Shown here: positions 34,899 through 43,760 of the stretch, piece after piece | Numbering within the stretch: position 1 is the first letter of the stretch | Layout of the letters: each line of letters opens with the position of its first letter | Source of the DNA: Streptomyces sp. R302 | GTDB lineage: Bacteria; Actinomycetota; Actinomycetes; Streptomycetales; Streptomycetaceae | Assembly (NCBI RefSeq): GCF_012927245.1 | Contig: NZ_JABBGE010000004.1 | Location: forward strand, 372,001 to 436,000 | Direction of reading: 5' to 3' | Length of the DNA: 64,000 bases | Made by a program: the position numbers and the translations under genes | Notes under the pieces: generated by a model | Seen by the model: the letters and a program-made list of their open reading frames with translations, nothing else | Databases searched by the model: none | What the model was told of the DNA's origin: nothing

Positions 34899-36176
34899 GT
34901 GAGCGAGACACCACCGCAGTCCCTGCAATACCGAGTCGACGGGCCCGAGGACGCGCCCGTCCTGGTCCTGGGCCCCTCGTTGGGCACCACCTTCCACATG
35001 TGGGACCGCCAGATCCCGGAGCTGATCCGGGACCGCCGGGTGGTCCGATTCGACCTCCCCGGACACGGCGGCGCGCCCGCCCTGCCCTTCACCTCCGTCG
35101 CGGAGCTCGGCGACCGTGTCCTCGCCACCCTCGACACCCTCGGGATCCAGCGCTTCGGCTACGCCGGCTGCTCCCTCGGCGGCGCCGTCGGACTCGACCT
35201 CGCCCTGCGCGCCCCGCACCGGGTCGCCTCGCTGGCCCTGGTCGCCACCGCGCCCCGCTTCGGCACCGCCGACGAGTTCCGCCAGCGCGGGGTCGTGGTC
35301 CGCACGAACGGCCTGGAGCCGATGGCCCGCACCGCGCCCGAGCAGTGGTTCACCCCGCACTTCGCCGCCAACCAGCCCGCCATCGTCGACTGGGCCGTCC
35401 AGATGGTGCGGACCACCGACGCCGCCTGCTACGTCGCCGCCTGCGAGGCCCTCGCCGTCTTCGACGTCCGCGCCGCCCTCGGCTCCATCGGGGTGCCCGC
35501 GCTCGTCCTCGTCGGCTCCGAGGACCGGGTCACCGGCCCCGCCGAGGCCCGCACCCTCGTCGCCGGCATCGCCGACGCCAAGCTCGCCGTCGTGCCGGGC
35601 GCCTCCCACCTCGCCCCCGTCGAACAGCCGGCCGCCGTCACCGACCTGCTCCTGGAGCACTTCGCCGGGACCCCCCACGACACCAGCGGCACCCTCGCCG
35701 TACCGCCGCCCGTCCCGGCCCCCGCCCCCGCCTCCGCCGAGCCCGCGCCCGCGCCCGCCCCGGAGGCCCCCGAGGACGGCGAGGCGACCCCGGCCGGCCG
35801 GCCCGACCCGTACGAGAAGGGGCTCGGGCTGCGCCGCGAGATCCTCGGCGACGCCCACGTCGACCGGGCGCTCGCCGACGAGGACGCCGCCGACTTCCAG
35901 GAGCTCGTCACCCGCTACGCCTGGGGCGAGGTCTGGGCCAGGGAAGGACTCGACCGGCGCACCCGCAGCGTCGTCACCCTCACGGCCCTCGTCGCCGGCG
36001 GACACCGCGAGGCGCTCGCCGACCACACCCGCGCCGCCCTCCGCAACGGCCTCTCGCCCGCCGAGATCCGCGAGATCGTGCTCCACACCGCCGTCTACTG
36101 CGGCCTCCCCGCCGCCGAGACCGCCCTCGCCACCGTCGGCCGCGTCATCACCGAGGAGACCACGCCGCCCGCGTAG
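34899..36176 (+). CDS. pcaL: 3-oxoadipate enol-lactonase / 4-carboxymuconolactone decarboxylase fusion (PcaL-like)
   Basis: 425-aa two-domain protein of the beta-ketoadipate pathway. Residues 1-260 are an alpha/beta hydrolase with nucleophile serine in GCSLGG, acidic residue in VGSEDRV and histidine in GASHLAP, matching enol-lactonase PcaD. A proline/alanine-rich linker (about 262-298) leads to a carboxymuconolactone decarboxylase domain (PcaC) from DPYEKGLGLRREILGD on, including VTLTALVAGGH. The fused form is known from Streptomyces. No other pca gene is in the window, so it stands alone here. The GTG start has GAGAGGG upstream. Confidence 0.88.
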   Translation: MSETPPQSLQYRVDGPEDAPVLVLGPSLGTTFHMWDRQIPELIRDRRVVRFDLPGHGGAPALPFTSVAELGDRVLATLDTLGIQRFGYAGCSLGGAVGLDLALRAPHRVASLALVATAPRFGTADEFRQRGVVVRTNGLEPMARTAPEQWFTPHFAANQPAIVDWAVQMVRTTDAACYVAACEALAVFDVRAALGSIGVPALVLVGSEDRVTGPAEARTLVAGIADAKLAVVPGASHLAPVEQPAAVTDLLLEHFAGTPHDTSGTLAVPPPVPAPAPASAEPAPAPAPEAPEDGEATPAGRPDPYEKGLGLRREILGDAHVDRALADEDAADFQELVTRYAWGEVWAREGLDRRTRSVVTLTALVAGGHREALADHTRAALRNGLSPAEIREIVLHTAVYCGLPAAETALATVGRVITEETTPPA

Positions 36177-36220
36177 CGACACCCCGAGCCGGGCCCGCAC
36201 GCCCGGCGTAGGGTGTGGCC

Positions 36221-36853
36221 GTGAAGCTGACGAAGAAGTCCCACGCCTGCGTCCGGCTGGAGAAGGACGGGCGGACGCTCGTCCTCGACCCCGGGATGTT
36301 CACGGAGGAGGACGCCGTGCTCGGCGCGGACGCCCTCCTCGTCACCCACGAGCACCCGGACCACTTCGACGAGGGCCGGCTGCGCGCCGCCCTGGACGCG
36401 CGCCCCGACACCGAGCTCTGGACCCTGCGCAGCGTCGCCGAGCGGCTGGCCGCCGCCTATCCCGGCCGGGTCCACACCGTCGGCGACGGCGACACCTTCA
36501 CCGCCGCCGGCTTCGACGTCGAGGTCCACGGCGAGCTGCACGCCGTGATCCATCCGGACATCCCGCGCATCACCAACGTGGGCTTCCTCGTCGACGGCGC
36601 CGTCTTCCACCCCGGCGACGCCCTCACCGTCCCCGGCCGCCCGGTGGACACCCTGCTGCTGCCGGTGATGGCGCCGTGGAACAAGATCTCCGAGGTCATC
36701 GACTACGTCCGCGAGGTGAAGCCGCGCCGGGCGTACGACATCCACGACGCGCTCCTCACCGACCTGGCCCGGCCGATCTACGACCGGCAGATCGGCGCGC
36801 TCGCCGGCACCGACCACCAGCGGCTCGCCTCCGGCGCCTCCGTCGGGCTCTGA
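36221..36853 (+). CDS. MBL-fold metallohydrolase (UlaG-like)
   Basis: 210-aa metallo-beta-lactamase-fold protein. The metal motif HEHPDHFD lies at about residues 44-51, further ligands in GELHAVIHPDIP and the aspartate/histidine of HPGDAL, and HD in YDIHDALL. The short length and opening with KLTKKSHACVRLE match UlaG/YtkL-like hydrolases of unknown substrate. GTG at 36221 follows GTAGGG; a GTG six bases before is in frame. It is a single gene lying ahead of exonuclease III. Confidence 0.82.
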   Translation: MKLTKKSHACVRLEKDGRTLVLDPGMFTEEDAVLGADALLVTHEHPDHFDEGRLRAALDARPDTELWTLRSVAERLAAAYPGRVHTVGDGDTFTAAGFDVEVHGELHAVIHPDIPRITNVGFLVDGAVFHPGDALTVPGRPVDTLLLPVMAPWNKISEVIDYVREVKPRRAYDIHDALLTDLARPIYDRQIGALAGTDHQRLASGASVGL

Positions 36854-36898
36854 GCCGGCTCCGGGCCGTTGTCGGTGCCCGCCAGTAGGGTGGGCGTC

Positions 36899-37678
36899 AT
36901 GCGCATCGCCACCTGGAACGTCAATTCGATCACCGCCCGGCTGCCCCGGCTGCTGGCCTGGCTGGAGAGCAGCGGCACCGACGTGCTGTGCATCCAGGAG
37001 ACCAAGTGCACCGCCGAGCAGTTCCCCGCCGAGGCGCTGAAGGAGCTGGGCTACGAGTCGGTGGTCAACGCCACCGGACGGTGGAACGGCGTGGCCCTGC
37101 TCTCCCGCGTCGGCTTCGAGGACGTGGTCACCGGCCTGCCCGGCGGCCCCGGGTACGACGGAGCCCAGGAGCCCCGCGCCATCTCCGCCACCTGCGGCCC
37201 GGTCCGCGTCTGGTCGGTCTACGTGCCGAACGGCCGGGAGGTCGCCCACGAGCACTACGCGTACAAGCTGCGCTGGCTGGAGGCGCTGAAGGCGGCCGTC
37301 GCCGAGGACGCGGCCGGCGGGCGCCCCTTCGCCGTGCTCGGCGACTACAACATCGCGCCGACCGACACCGACGTCTGGGACATCTCCCTCTTCGAGGGCG
37401 CCACCCACGTCACCGAGCCCGAGCGCGCCGCCCTCGCCGGCCTGCGCGAGACCGGCCTCGCCGACGTCGTCCCGCGCCCCCTCAAGTACGACCACCCGTA
37501 CACGTACTGGGACTACCGCCAGCTCGCCTTCCCCAAGAACAACGGCATGCGCATCGACCTCGTGTACGGCAACAAGCCCTTCGCCGAGGCCGTGAAGGAC
37601 AGCTACGTGGACCGCGAGGAGCGCAAGGGCAAGGGCGCCTCCGACCACGCCCCGGTCGTCGTCGACCTCGACCTCTGA
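36899..37678 (+). CDS. xth: Exodeoxyribonuclease III
   Basis: 259-aa AP endonuclease/3'-5' exonuclease of base-excision repair. It shows the family motifs MRIATWNVNSI, CIQETKC with the metal-binding glutamate, YVPNG, GDYNIAPTDTDVW with catalytic Asp/Asn, and the C-terminal MRIDLVYGN and SDHAPVVVD containing the catalytic histidine. Length is normal. The ATG gives the canonical N-terminus; the in-frame GTG upstream is not needed. Confidence 0.95.
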   Translation: MRIATWNVNSITARLPRLLAWLESSGTDVLCIQETKCTAEQFPAEALKELGYESVVNATGRWNGVALLSRVGFEDVVTGLPGGPGYDGAQEPRAISATCGPVRVWSVYVPNGREVAHEHYAYKLRWLEALKAAVAEDAAGGRPFAVLGDYNIAPTDTDVWDISLFEGATHVTEPERAALAGLRETGLADVVPRPLKYDHPYTYWDYRQLAFPKNNGMRIDLVYGNKPFAEAVKDSYVDREERKGKGASDHAPVVVDLDL

Positions 37679-37763
37679 CCCGGACCGCCCCGCCGGTCGT
37701 CGCTCCCGACGGTCTTCGCGTGCCGGGTGGTGGTCCGGCAGGTGACGGTGCGACGCTGTTCCG

Positions 37764-38201
37764 ATGAACATCCCGTTTCTCGACCACTGGCGCAAGCGGC
37801 ACGAACCCGAGCCGTCCCCGCTGGCCGCGGCGTACGACCGGGACCCCGAGGGCGTGGCGGAGCTGCTCGCCGAGTGCGAGCTGCTCCGCGCCCGGGTGGA
37901 GGCGGCGGGCGTCGCACTCGACGACAGTCCGCGCTCGCTGGAGGCGCTGGACCAGCTCCCGCCGCGCTGGCGCGACGACCCCGAGGAACTGCCGTGGTTC
38001 GGCAACGACGCGGGGCTCTACCTCGGCACCGTCATCGTGCGGACCGTGCCGGGGGCCCACTGGCAGGTGTGGCCGAACGGCGGTCCGGTCGTCGTCCTGG
38101 AGTCCGGACGCGAGATCCCCGTCGTCGAGTACGGCGTGGAGTGGGCGATGACCGGCGCGCCCGAGCTCTCCCAGGTGTACGCCGAAGCCTCCGAGCAGTG
38201 A
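37764..38201 (+). CDS. Conserved actinobacterial protein of unknown function
   Basis: 145-aa acidic protein that I could not assign with confidence; it resembles a Streptomyces family of small soluble proteins. It begins MNIPFLDHWRKRHEPEPS, has a helical middle rich in Leu/Ala/Glu and a C-terminal half with strand-like runs (LYLGTVIVRTVPGAHWQVWPNG, VVVLESGREIPVVEYG). No catalytic motif, signal peptide or membrane helix is seen. Codon bias supports it as a real gene. It has a separate position between xth and the gluABCD operon. Confidence 0.7.
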   Translation: MNIPFLDHWRKRHEPEPSPLAAAYDRDPEGVAELLAECELLRARVEAAGVALDDSPRSLEALDQLPPRWRDDPEELPWFGNDAGLYLGTVIVRTVPGAHWQVWPNGGPVVVLESGREIPVVEYGVEWAMTGAPELSQVYAEASEQ

Positions 38202-38291
38202 CGTAAATACGGCTAATCCCGGCTCGCCCCTTTCGGGCGTGTCGGGCGTGAAGTCCCTTTTCCCGGCGGATAGTTTGCGCTGGCTCGACCC

Positions 38292-38325
38292 ACCGCATCG
38301 AGCACACCGCATCGAGCACACCGCA
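38292..38325. repeat. Short tandem repeat upstream of gluA
   Basis: ACCGCATCGAGCAC occurs twice in tandem (14-bp unit) and a third, partial unit ACCGCAC follows, then two copies of GCACCGGACAC. The array lies between a likely promoter (about 38260-38280) and the gluA start, in the 5' leader. Confidence 0.65.
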
Positions 38326-38384
38326 CCGGACACGGCACCGGACACCGCGTCGGCACACCGCTGAGGAATGGGGCAGGGCAGCGC

Positions 38385-39128
38385 ATGACCGTCGATCCGC
38401 TGATCGAACTGCGTGGCGTCAACAAGCACTACGGCACGCTGCACGTCCTCCAGGGCATCGACCTCACCGTCGGCCGCGGCGAGGTCGTCGTCGTCATCGG
38501 CCCCTCGGGCTCCGGCAAATCCACCCTCTGCCGGGCGATGAACCGCCTGGAGACCGTCGAGTCCGGCGAGATCCGCATCGACGGCCGCCCCCTCCCCGAG
38601 GAGGGCAAGGACCTCGCCCGGCTGCGCGCCGAGGTCGGCATGGTCTTCCAGTCCTTCAACCTCTTCGCCCACAAGACCGTCCTCGCCAACGTCTCGCTGG
38701 CGCAGATCAAGGTCCGCCGGCGCAGGAAGGAGGAGGCCGACCGCCGCTCCCGCGCGCTCCTCGACCGCGTCGGCCTCGCCGCCCACGCCGAGAAGTACCC
38801 GGCCCAGCTCTCCGGCGGCCAGCAGCAGCGCGTCGCCATCGCCCGGGCCCTCGCCATGGACCCCAAGGCGCTCCTCTTCGACGAGCCGACCTCCGCCCTC
38901 GACCCGGAGATGATCAACGAGGTCCTCGAAGTCATGCGGCAACTCGCGCACGAGGGCATGACCATGGTCGTCGTCACCCACGAGATGGGCTTCGCCCGCT
39001 CCGCCGCCAACCGGGTCGTCTTCATGGCCGACGGGCGGATCCTGGAGGACCGCGCCCCCGAGGAGTTCTTCACCGCCCCGCGCAGCGAGCGCGCCAAGGA
39101 CTTCCTCTCCAAGATCCTCTCGCACTGA
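38385..39128 (+). CDS. gluA: Glutamate-type ABC transporter ATP-binding protein
   Basis: 247-aa polar-amino-acid importer ATPase. Walker A GPSGSGKST lies near residue 43, the Q-loop FQSFNLFAH near 90, the signature LSGGQQQRVAIARAL near 143 and Walker B LLFDEPTSALDPEM near 165, with the H-loop in VVTHEM. FQSFNLFAHKTVL is characteristic of the GlnQ/GluA group. It is the first gene of a four-gene operon in the order ATPase, binding protein, two permeases, as in the actinobacterial gluABCD system. Confidence 0.92.
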   Translation: MTVDPLIELRGVNKHYGTLHVLQGIDLTVGRGEVVVVIGPSGSGKSTLCRAMNRLETVESGEIRIDGRPLPEEGKDLARLRAEVGMVFQSFNLFAHKTVLANVSLAQIKVRRRRKEEADRRSRALLDRVGLAAHAEKYPAQLSGGQQQRVAIARALAMDPKALLFDEPTSALDPEMINEVLEVMRQLAHEGMTMVVVTHEMGFARSAANRVVFMADGRILEDRAPEEFFTAPRSERAKDFLSKILSH

Positions 39129-39142
39129 CCGGGGTGGGAACC

Positions 39143-40072
39143 ATGCCGCGTACGCACCGACGCCCGGGCGCCCTCGCCCTCGCCCTGCTGCTCGCCGCCG
39201 CGGGCTCCCTGCTGGCCGGCTGCGGCCGGCCCGGCAGCCCGCCCGTGAAGGGCCCGCAGCCCGACCAACTCCCCTCCTACCGGGTCCAGTCCGGCTTCCG
39301 GCTGCCGGAATCCTCCACCTGGAACCGGGCGCGCAAACGCGGCCGGCTGATCGTCGGCGCCAAGGAGGACCAGCCGTACCTCGGCGAGAAGGACCCCGCC
39401 ACCGGCCGCTACTCCGGCTTCGACATCGAGATCGCCAAGATGATGGCCGCCTCCCTCGGCTTCGACCCGGCCACCGGCGTCGAGTACCGCACCATCGCCT
39501 CCGCCAACCGCGAGACCGCCCTGCAGAACGGCCAGATCGACTACTACGTCGGCACCTACACCATCAACGACAAGCGCAAGGAGCTCGTCGGCTTCGCCGG
39601 CCCCTACTACGAGGCCGGCCAGTCCCTCCTCGTCCGCACCGACGAGGACGACATCCACGGACCGCAGGACCTCGACGGCAAGCGCGTCTGCTCGGCCGCC
39701 GGCTCCACCCCCTACCAGCGCATCCAGCGGGAGTACCCGAAGGCCGAACTCGTCGCCTACGACACGTACTCCATCTGCGTCGACAACCTCCTCACCTACC
39801 AGGTCGACGCCGTCACCACCGACGACACCATCCTCATGGGCTACGCCGCCAAGGTCCCCGACGAACTCGAGCTCGCCGGAAAGCCGTTCTCGAAGGAGCC
39901 GTACGGGATCGGGGTGCCGCGCGGCGACACCGCGCTCCGCTTCGCCCTCGACGACGCGATCGCCGCGCACGAGAAGAACGGCGACTGGAGGAAGGCGTAC
40001 GACGCGACCCTCGGCCTCTCCGGCGTACCGGCCCCGACACCGCCGCCCATCGACCGCTACCCGACCGACTGA
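39143..40072 (+). CDS. gluB: Glutamate-binding lipoprotein
   Basis: 309-aa extracellular solute-binding protein family 3. A signal peptide ends in the lipobox LLAGC (about residues 23-27). The mature domain has GRLIVGAKEDQPYLGEKDPATGRYSGFDIEIAK, typical of amino-acid binders, and a YYVGTYTINDKRKELVGFAGPYY hinge region. GGTGGGAACC precedes the ATG; 14 bases separate it from gluA. It captures glutamate or a related acidic amino acid outside the cell. Confidence 0.9.
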   Translation: MPRTHRRPGALALALLLAAAGSLLAGCGRPGSPPVKGPQPDQLPSYRVQSGFRLPESSTWNRARKRGRLIVGAKEDQPYLGEKDPATGRYSGFDIEIAKMMAASLGFDPATGVEYRTIASANRETALQNGQIDYYVGTYTINDKRKELVGFAGPYYEAGQSLLVRTDEDDIHGPQDLDGKRVCSAAGSTPYQRIQREYPKAELVAYDTYSICVDNLLTYQVDAVTTDDTILMGYAAKVPDELELAGKPFSKEPYGIGVPRGDTALRFALDDAIAAHEKNGDWRKAYDATLGLSGVPAPTPPPIDRYPTD

Positions 40073-40103
40073 GGACCCCCACCGCTGACATGGACGTGCA
40101 GAC

Positions 40104-40748
40104 ATGGACGTACTGACAGAGAACTTCTCGCTCTACGGCGAGGGTTTCCTCGGCACCCTCGAACTCACCCTCTACGCCTCGGCGCTCGCCCTCGTCCTGG
40201 GCTTCGTCATGGCGGCCTTCCGGGTCGCGCCCGTCGGCTCCTTCCGGGTCTTCGGCACCGTCTGGGTCACCATCCTGCGCAACACCCCGCTCACCCTGCT
40301 CTTCTTCGCGGTGATGCTGGGCCTGCCCCGCTTCGGACTGGTCCTGCCCTTCGAGCTGTTCGCGGTCCTCGCGCTGGGCTGCTACACCTCCGCCTTCATC
40401 TGCGAGGCGCTGCGCTCCGGCATCAACACCGTCCCCGTCGGGCAGGGCGAGGCGGCCCGCAGCCTCGGCATGAGCTTCACCCAGACCCTCGGCGCGGTCG
40501 TCCTGCCGCAGGCCTTCCGCTCGGTGATCCCGCCGATCGGCTCCACCCTGATCGCCCTCGCCAAGAACTCCGCCATCGCCGGCGCCTTCAGCGTCACCGA
40601 ACTCCTGGGCACCTACAAGACCTTGAGCGAACTCGGCTACAACATCATCTGGACCTTCGTCTGGATCGCCGTCGGCTACCTGATCATCACCCTCTCCATC
40701 AGCGCGGTCTTCAACGTGATGGAGAAGCGCTGGGGGGTGGCCCGATGA
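40104..40748 (+). CDS. gluC: Glutamate ABC transporter permease 1
   Basis: 214-aa membrane protein of the HisM/GltJ type with about five helices. It holds the EAA-like cytoplasmic loop EALRSGINTVPVGQGEAARSLGMS that docks to the ATPase. The small size is normal for the family. Its stop overlaps the next permease start (ATGA), giving equal translation of the two channel subunits. Confidence 0.92.
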   Translation: MDVLTENFSLYGEGFLGTLELTLYASALALVLGFVMAAFRVAPVGSFRVFGTVWVTILRNTPLTLLFFAVMLGLPRFGLVLPFELFAVLALGCYTSAFICEALRSGINTVPVGQGEAARSLGMSFTQTLGAVVLPQAFRSVIPPIGSTLIALAKNSAIAGAFSVTELLGTYKTLSELGYNIIWTFVWIAVGYLIITLSISAVFNVMEKRWGVAR

Positions 40749-41611
40749 GCCGCACACAGCAGGCCAGCGCCCTCTACGACCTCCCCGGCCCGCAGGCCCG
40801 CCGCCGGCACCTCCTCTACGGCCTCGCCTCCACCGTCGTGATCCTCGGCCTCGCCGCCTGGATCCTCTATCTCCTCTTCGACACCGGGCAGTTCACCGCC
40901 GTGAAGTGGCGGCCCTTCCTCTACGAGGGCATCCAGGAGCTGCTGCTCGAAGGGCTCGGCAACACCCTCAAGGCCTTCGCGCTCGCCGCCGCCCTCTCCC
41001 TGGCGCTCGGCGCGGTCCTCGCCACCGGGCGGCTCTCCGACCACCGGCCGGTGCGCTGGATCGCCACCCTGCTCGTGGAGTTCTTCCGCGCCATGCCCGT
41101 CCTCGTGATGATCTTCTTCATCTTCGTGGCGCTCAAGGTGCAGCCGCTGCCCGCGCTCGTCGCCGGACTCACCCTCTACAACGGCTCGGTGCTCGCCGAG
41201 GTCTTCCGCACCGGCGTGCACGCCGTGCCGCGCGGGCAGGGCGAGGCCGCGTACGCGCTCGGCATGCGCAAGACCCAGGTCATGACCTGGGTCCTGGTCC
41301 CGCAGGCGGTCCGGGCGATGCTGCCGGCCATCATCAGCCAGCTGGTGGTCGCCCTCAAGGACACCTCGCTCGGCTATCTCATCACCTACGAGGAGTTCCT
41401 CCAGGCGGGCAAGCTGATCGCCTCCAACCTCGACTACGACCTGCCCTTCATCCCGGTCGTCCTCGTCATCTCGCCGATCTACATCGGCATGTGCATGCTG
41501 CTCTCCTGGTTCGCGACCTGGGTCGCGCGACGGGAGCGCCGTGACCCCCGCACGAAGGGGGTGGACGTCGCTCCCGCCGCACCGGTGACCACGCTGCCGG
41601 GCCGCGAGTGA
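40745..41611 (+). CDS. gluD: Glutamate ABC transporter permease 2
   Basis: 288-aa second channel subunit. It has an extra N-terminal helix preceded by a polar segment (RTQQASALYDLPGPQARRR), then the inner-membrane permease domain with the loop EVFRTGVHAVPRGQGEAAYALGMRKTQ. Together with gluC it forms the heterodimeric pore. It is the last gene of the operon; a short GC hairpin follows. Confidence 0.92.
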   Translation: MSRTQQASALYDLPGPQARRRHLLYGLASTVVILGLAAWILYLLFDTGQFTAVKWRPFLYEGIQELLLEGLGNTLKAFALAAALSLALGAVLATGRLSDHRPVRWIATLLVEFFRAMPVLVMIFFIFVALKVQPLPALVAGLTLYNGSVLAEVFRTGVHAVPRGQGEAAYALGMRKTQVMTWVLVPQAVRAMLPAIISQLVVALKDTSLGYLITYEEFLQAGKLIASNLDYDLPFIPVVLVISPIYIGMCMLLSWFATWVARRERRDPRTKGVDVAPAAPVTTLPGRE

Positions 41612-41620
41612 CCCCCGTAC

Positions 41621-41638
41621 GGGCCCCCGCAGGGGCCT
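41621..41638. terminator. Short GC hairpin between gluD and the convergent hydrolase
   Basis: GGCCCC and GGGGCC pair over a four-base loop 10 bases after the gluD stop. The stem is short and lacks a T-tract, but its position between convergent genes fits a terminator. Confidence 0.4.
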
Positions 41639-41663
41639 GAAGCCGGCCCGGCAGCAGCCGTGA

Positions 41664-43229
41664 TCACTGCTCCCGCAGCGGCACCGACAGATACGAGGGG
41701 TCGGACGCGGGGGAGGAGAAGGTCAGCTGCGCGCCGGCCGGGTTGTGCTCGATGTACAGCGGGTCGACGGTGTCGACGACCACCGCGAGGCGATGGCCGG
41801 CCGGGACGTCGTAGGCCGTGGAGAACAGCTCCAGGTCCACGGCGAACGGCCGGCCCGGCGTCCTGTCGTGGAAGGTGTACGGGGCGTTGGACACCAGCTT
41901 CCCGAAGCCCAGCGGGCCCACGTCGTAGAGGTACGCGACGAAGGTGCCGCTCGACGCGGTCGGGGTGACCGTGGTGTGCAGCACCGGCGTGCCGCGCACC
42001 GCCGCGCCGGAGCCGTACCGCCCGGACTGCCAGACGGCGGCGAAGGAGCGGGGGAGGAGGGGCACGGAGACGGTGGGCGGGGTCTGCGCCAGCTGGTCGA
42101 GGAGGTTGCTGAGCAGCACGATGCCGCCGTCGGCACCGGAGTTCACGTTGGCCCAGACGTGCTCGGAGTCGTCCAGCGCGATTCGCTCGCGGTGCGCGTT
42201 GACGGACTTCCAGTCGGCGTACCCCTCGTACCCGCCGTCGGACCGGGGCTTGAGCTGGACGGGCTGCTCGCGGTCGATGCCGTTGTCGGCGCCCTTGAGG
42301 TAGCGGTCGAACCAGCGGTGGGCGCTGGTCCAGGTGTCGTTGGGAAGCCCGAGGATGCCGGTGGCCTCGGCGGTGGCATGGTCCCCGGGCCGGAATTCGA
42401 GCCGCTTCGGTCCCTGGAGCTTCTCGTAGAAGCTCGCGTACTGGTTGGGCGGGAAGATTGTGTCGCCCCAGGCGTTGCCGAGCATGATCGCGGCGCCGTT
42501 GGCGTTGATCCGGTCCAGGTAGGTGGCGGCGGACCGCTGCCGCCCCCAGGCGATCATCTCGTCCTCCTGGTCCAGGTTCGAGGAGAGGAAGTCGCCGAGG
42601 ATCTTCTCCAGTTCGGGCCCCGGACGACCGGTGAGATACCCGGCCCCGCCGAGCAGGGCGGCGGCCTGGAGGTGCTGGGTGCGGCCGCTGTAGATCGACT
42701 CGATGAGATCGGCCCACCCGCTGAGCGCGGCGACGGCCTTGATCCGCGCATCGTGCGCGGCGGCGAGGAGGCTGATGCCGGCCCCGTAACTCACCCCGGC
42801 CATACCGACCTTGGCGGGATCGGCGGGGGTGTGGGCGAGCGCCCAGTCGATCACCCTCGACGCGTCGGCGACGTCCTTCGGCCCCGCGGTCTCGATCTCC
42901 CCGCCGGACTGCCAGAAGCCGCGGGAGTTGTAACTCACCACGACGTAACCGGAGTCGGCGAGCTTCTGCGCCTGCGCCAGGTACTCGACCTGGGGCATGG
43001 CCCAGCTGGTGGGCAGCACGACGACCGGGAAGCGCGCGGAGCCGTCCGCCCCGGCGGGCGTGACCACGTTCGCCTTGAGCACGGTGCCGCCGTCCCCGGC
43101 GATGTCCACGAACCGGATCGACGTCCCGTCGGCGCCGGACGACTCGGCGGCATGCGCGACGGGGGAGAGCGACAGGGCCGTCCCGGCCAACATCACGGCC
43201 GACACGGCGAGGGCCAGGGGTGTACGCAC
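41664..43229 (-). CDS. Secreted X-Pro dipeptidyl-peptidase-like hydrolase (CocE/NonD)
   Basis: 521-aa secreted alpha/beta hydrolase. A signal peptide of about 25 residues ends in AHA-AES. The nucleophile serine is in GMAGVSYGAG, with catalytic Asp and His expected in NAWGDTIFPPNQ and FRPGDHAT. The C-terminal jelly-roll domain (about 370-521, VYLYDVGPLG-type strands to VDPLYIEHNPAG) is that of S15 X-Pro-peptidases and cocaine esterase. It may act on proline-containing peptides or esters outside the cell. GTG at 43229 is chosen because GAGGAG lies just upstream and the signal peptide then starts properly. Confidence 0.85.
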   Translation of the reverse strand: MRTPLALAVSAVMLAGTALSLSPVAHAAESSGADGTSIRFVDIAGDGGTVLKANVVTPAGADGSARFPVVVLPTSWAMPQVEYLAQAQKLADSGYVVVSYNSRGFWQSGGEIETAGPKDVADASRVIDWALAHTPADPAKVGMAGVSYGAGISLLAAAHDARIKAVAALSGWADLIESIYSGRTQHLQAAALLGGAGYLTGRPGPELEKILGDFLSSNLDQEDEMIAWGRQRSAATYLDRINANGAAIMLGNAWGDTIFPPNQYASFYEKLQGPKRLEFRPGDHATAEATGILGLPNDTWTSAHRWFDRYLKGADNGIDREQPVQLKPRSDGGYEGYADWKSVNAHRERIALDDSEHVWANVNSGADGGIVLLSNLLDQLAQTPPTVSVPLLPRSFAAVWQSGRYGSGAAVRGTPVLHTTVTPTASSGTFVAYLYDVGPLGFGKLVSNAPYTFHDRTPGRPFAVDLELFSTAYDVPAGHRLAVVVDTVDPLYIEHNPAGAQLTFSSPASDPSYLSVPLREQ

Positions 43230-43282
43230 GGGCCACTCCTCGATGGGGGGTCGCCGATGGGTGGTCGGCAAGGTGGCCCGAC

Positions 43283-43337
43283 GGTAACCGCAGCGTGCTA
43301 CCCATGGTAACCGGTCGGTAAGTTACGTGCGGGTAAC
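43283..43337. promoter_or_regulatory. Cluster of GGTAAC/GTTAC elements
   Basis: GGTAAC occurs at 43283, 43306 and 43332 and its complement-like GTTAC at 43322, 54 to 108 bases upstream of the secreted hydrolase start. The roughly 23-26 base spacing between the direct copies is near two helical turns or a little more. This could be an operator array for an unidentified regulator. Confidence 0.4.
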
Positions 43338-43597
43338 GATTGCGGGGCGGCGCGACCGGGACGCCCACACCCGCCTCAGGACCGAGGCCCCGCCACTGCC
43401 GCACGCCCCGAACCCCGGCTCCCCCTCCGCCGCCGAGCGAGTCCGCTCCGGACGCCCCGGGGCCCCGCCTCCGACCCAGCCGCACGACGACCCCGCGCCC
43501 TCCTACGACGCACCGCGCGACCACGTCAGGCCCCCAGGGCCCGCCACGAGCGGACGCGCTCCGGCGCACCAAGGCCCGGAGGCGCCGTGGCGCCACG

Positions 43598-43747
43598 GGC
43601 CGCTCCCGGTCGGCCTGTGCCGGGCCGCTCCCGGTCGGCCTGTGCCGGGCCGCTCCCGGTCGGCCTGTGCCGGGCCGCTCCCGGTCGGCCTGTGCCGGGC
43701 CGCTCCCGGTCGGCCTGTGCCGGGCCGCTCCCGGTCGGCCCGTGGCC
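43598..43747. repeat. 25-bp tandem repeat array
   Basis: The unit GGCCGCTCCCGGTCGGCCTG plus TGCCG is repeated five times without change and a sixth time with differences. It lies just downstream of the uncharacterised minus-strand gene ending at 43761 and within the 530-base gap before the secreted hydrolase. Each unit has internal dyad symmetry (GGCCG...CGGCC) and could form hairpins. No spacers exist, so it is not a CRISPR. The rest of the gap (43230-43597) shows no gene. Confidence 0.9.
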
Positions 43748-43760
43748 GGGGGTCGGGCGG

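Noticed and set aside
43598..43747. Possible CRISPR array
   Set aside because: The 25-bp units are directly contiguous with no spacers, and no cas gene is in the window.
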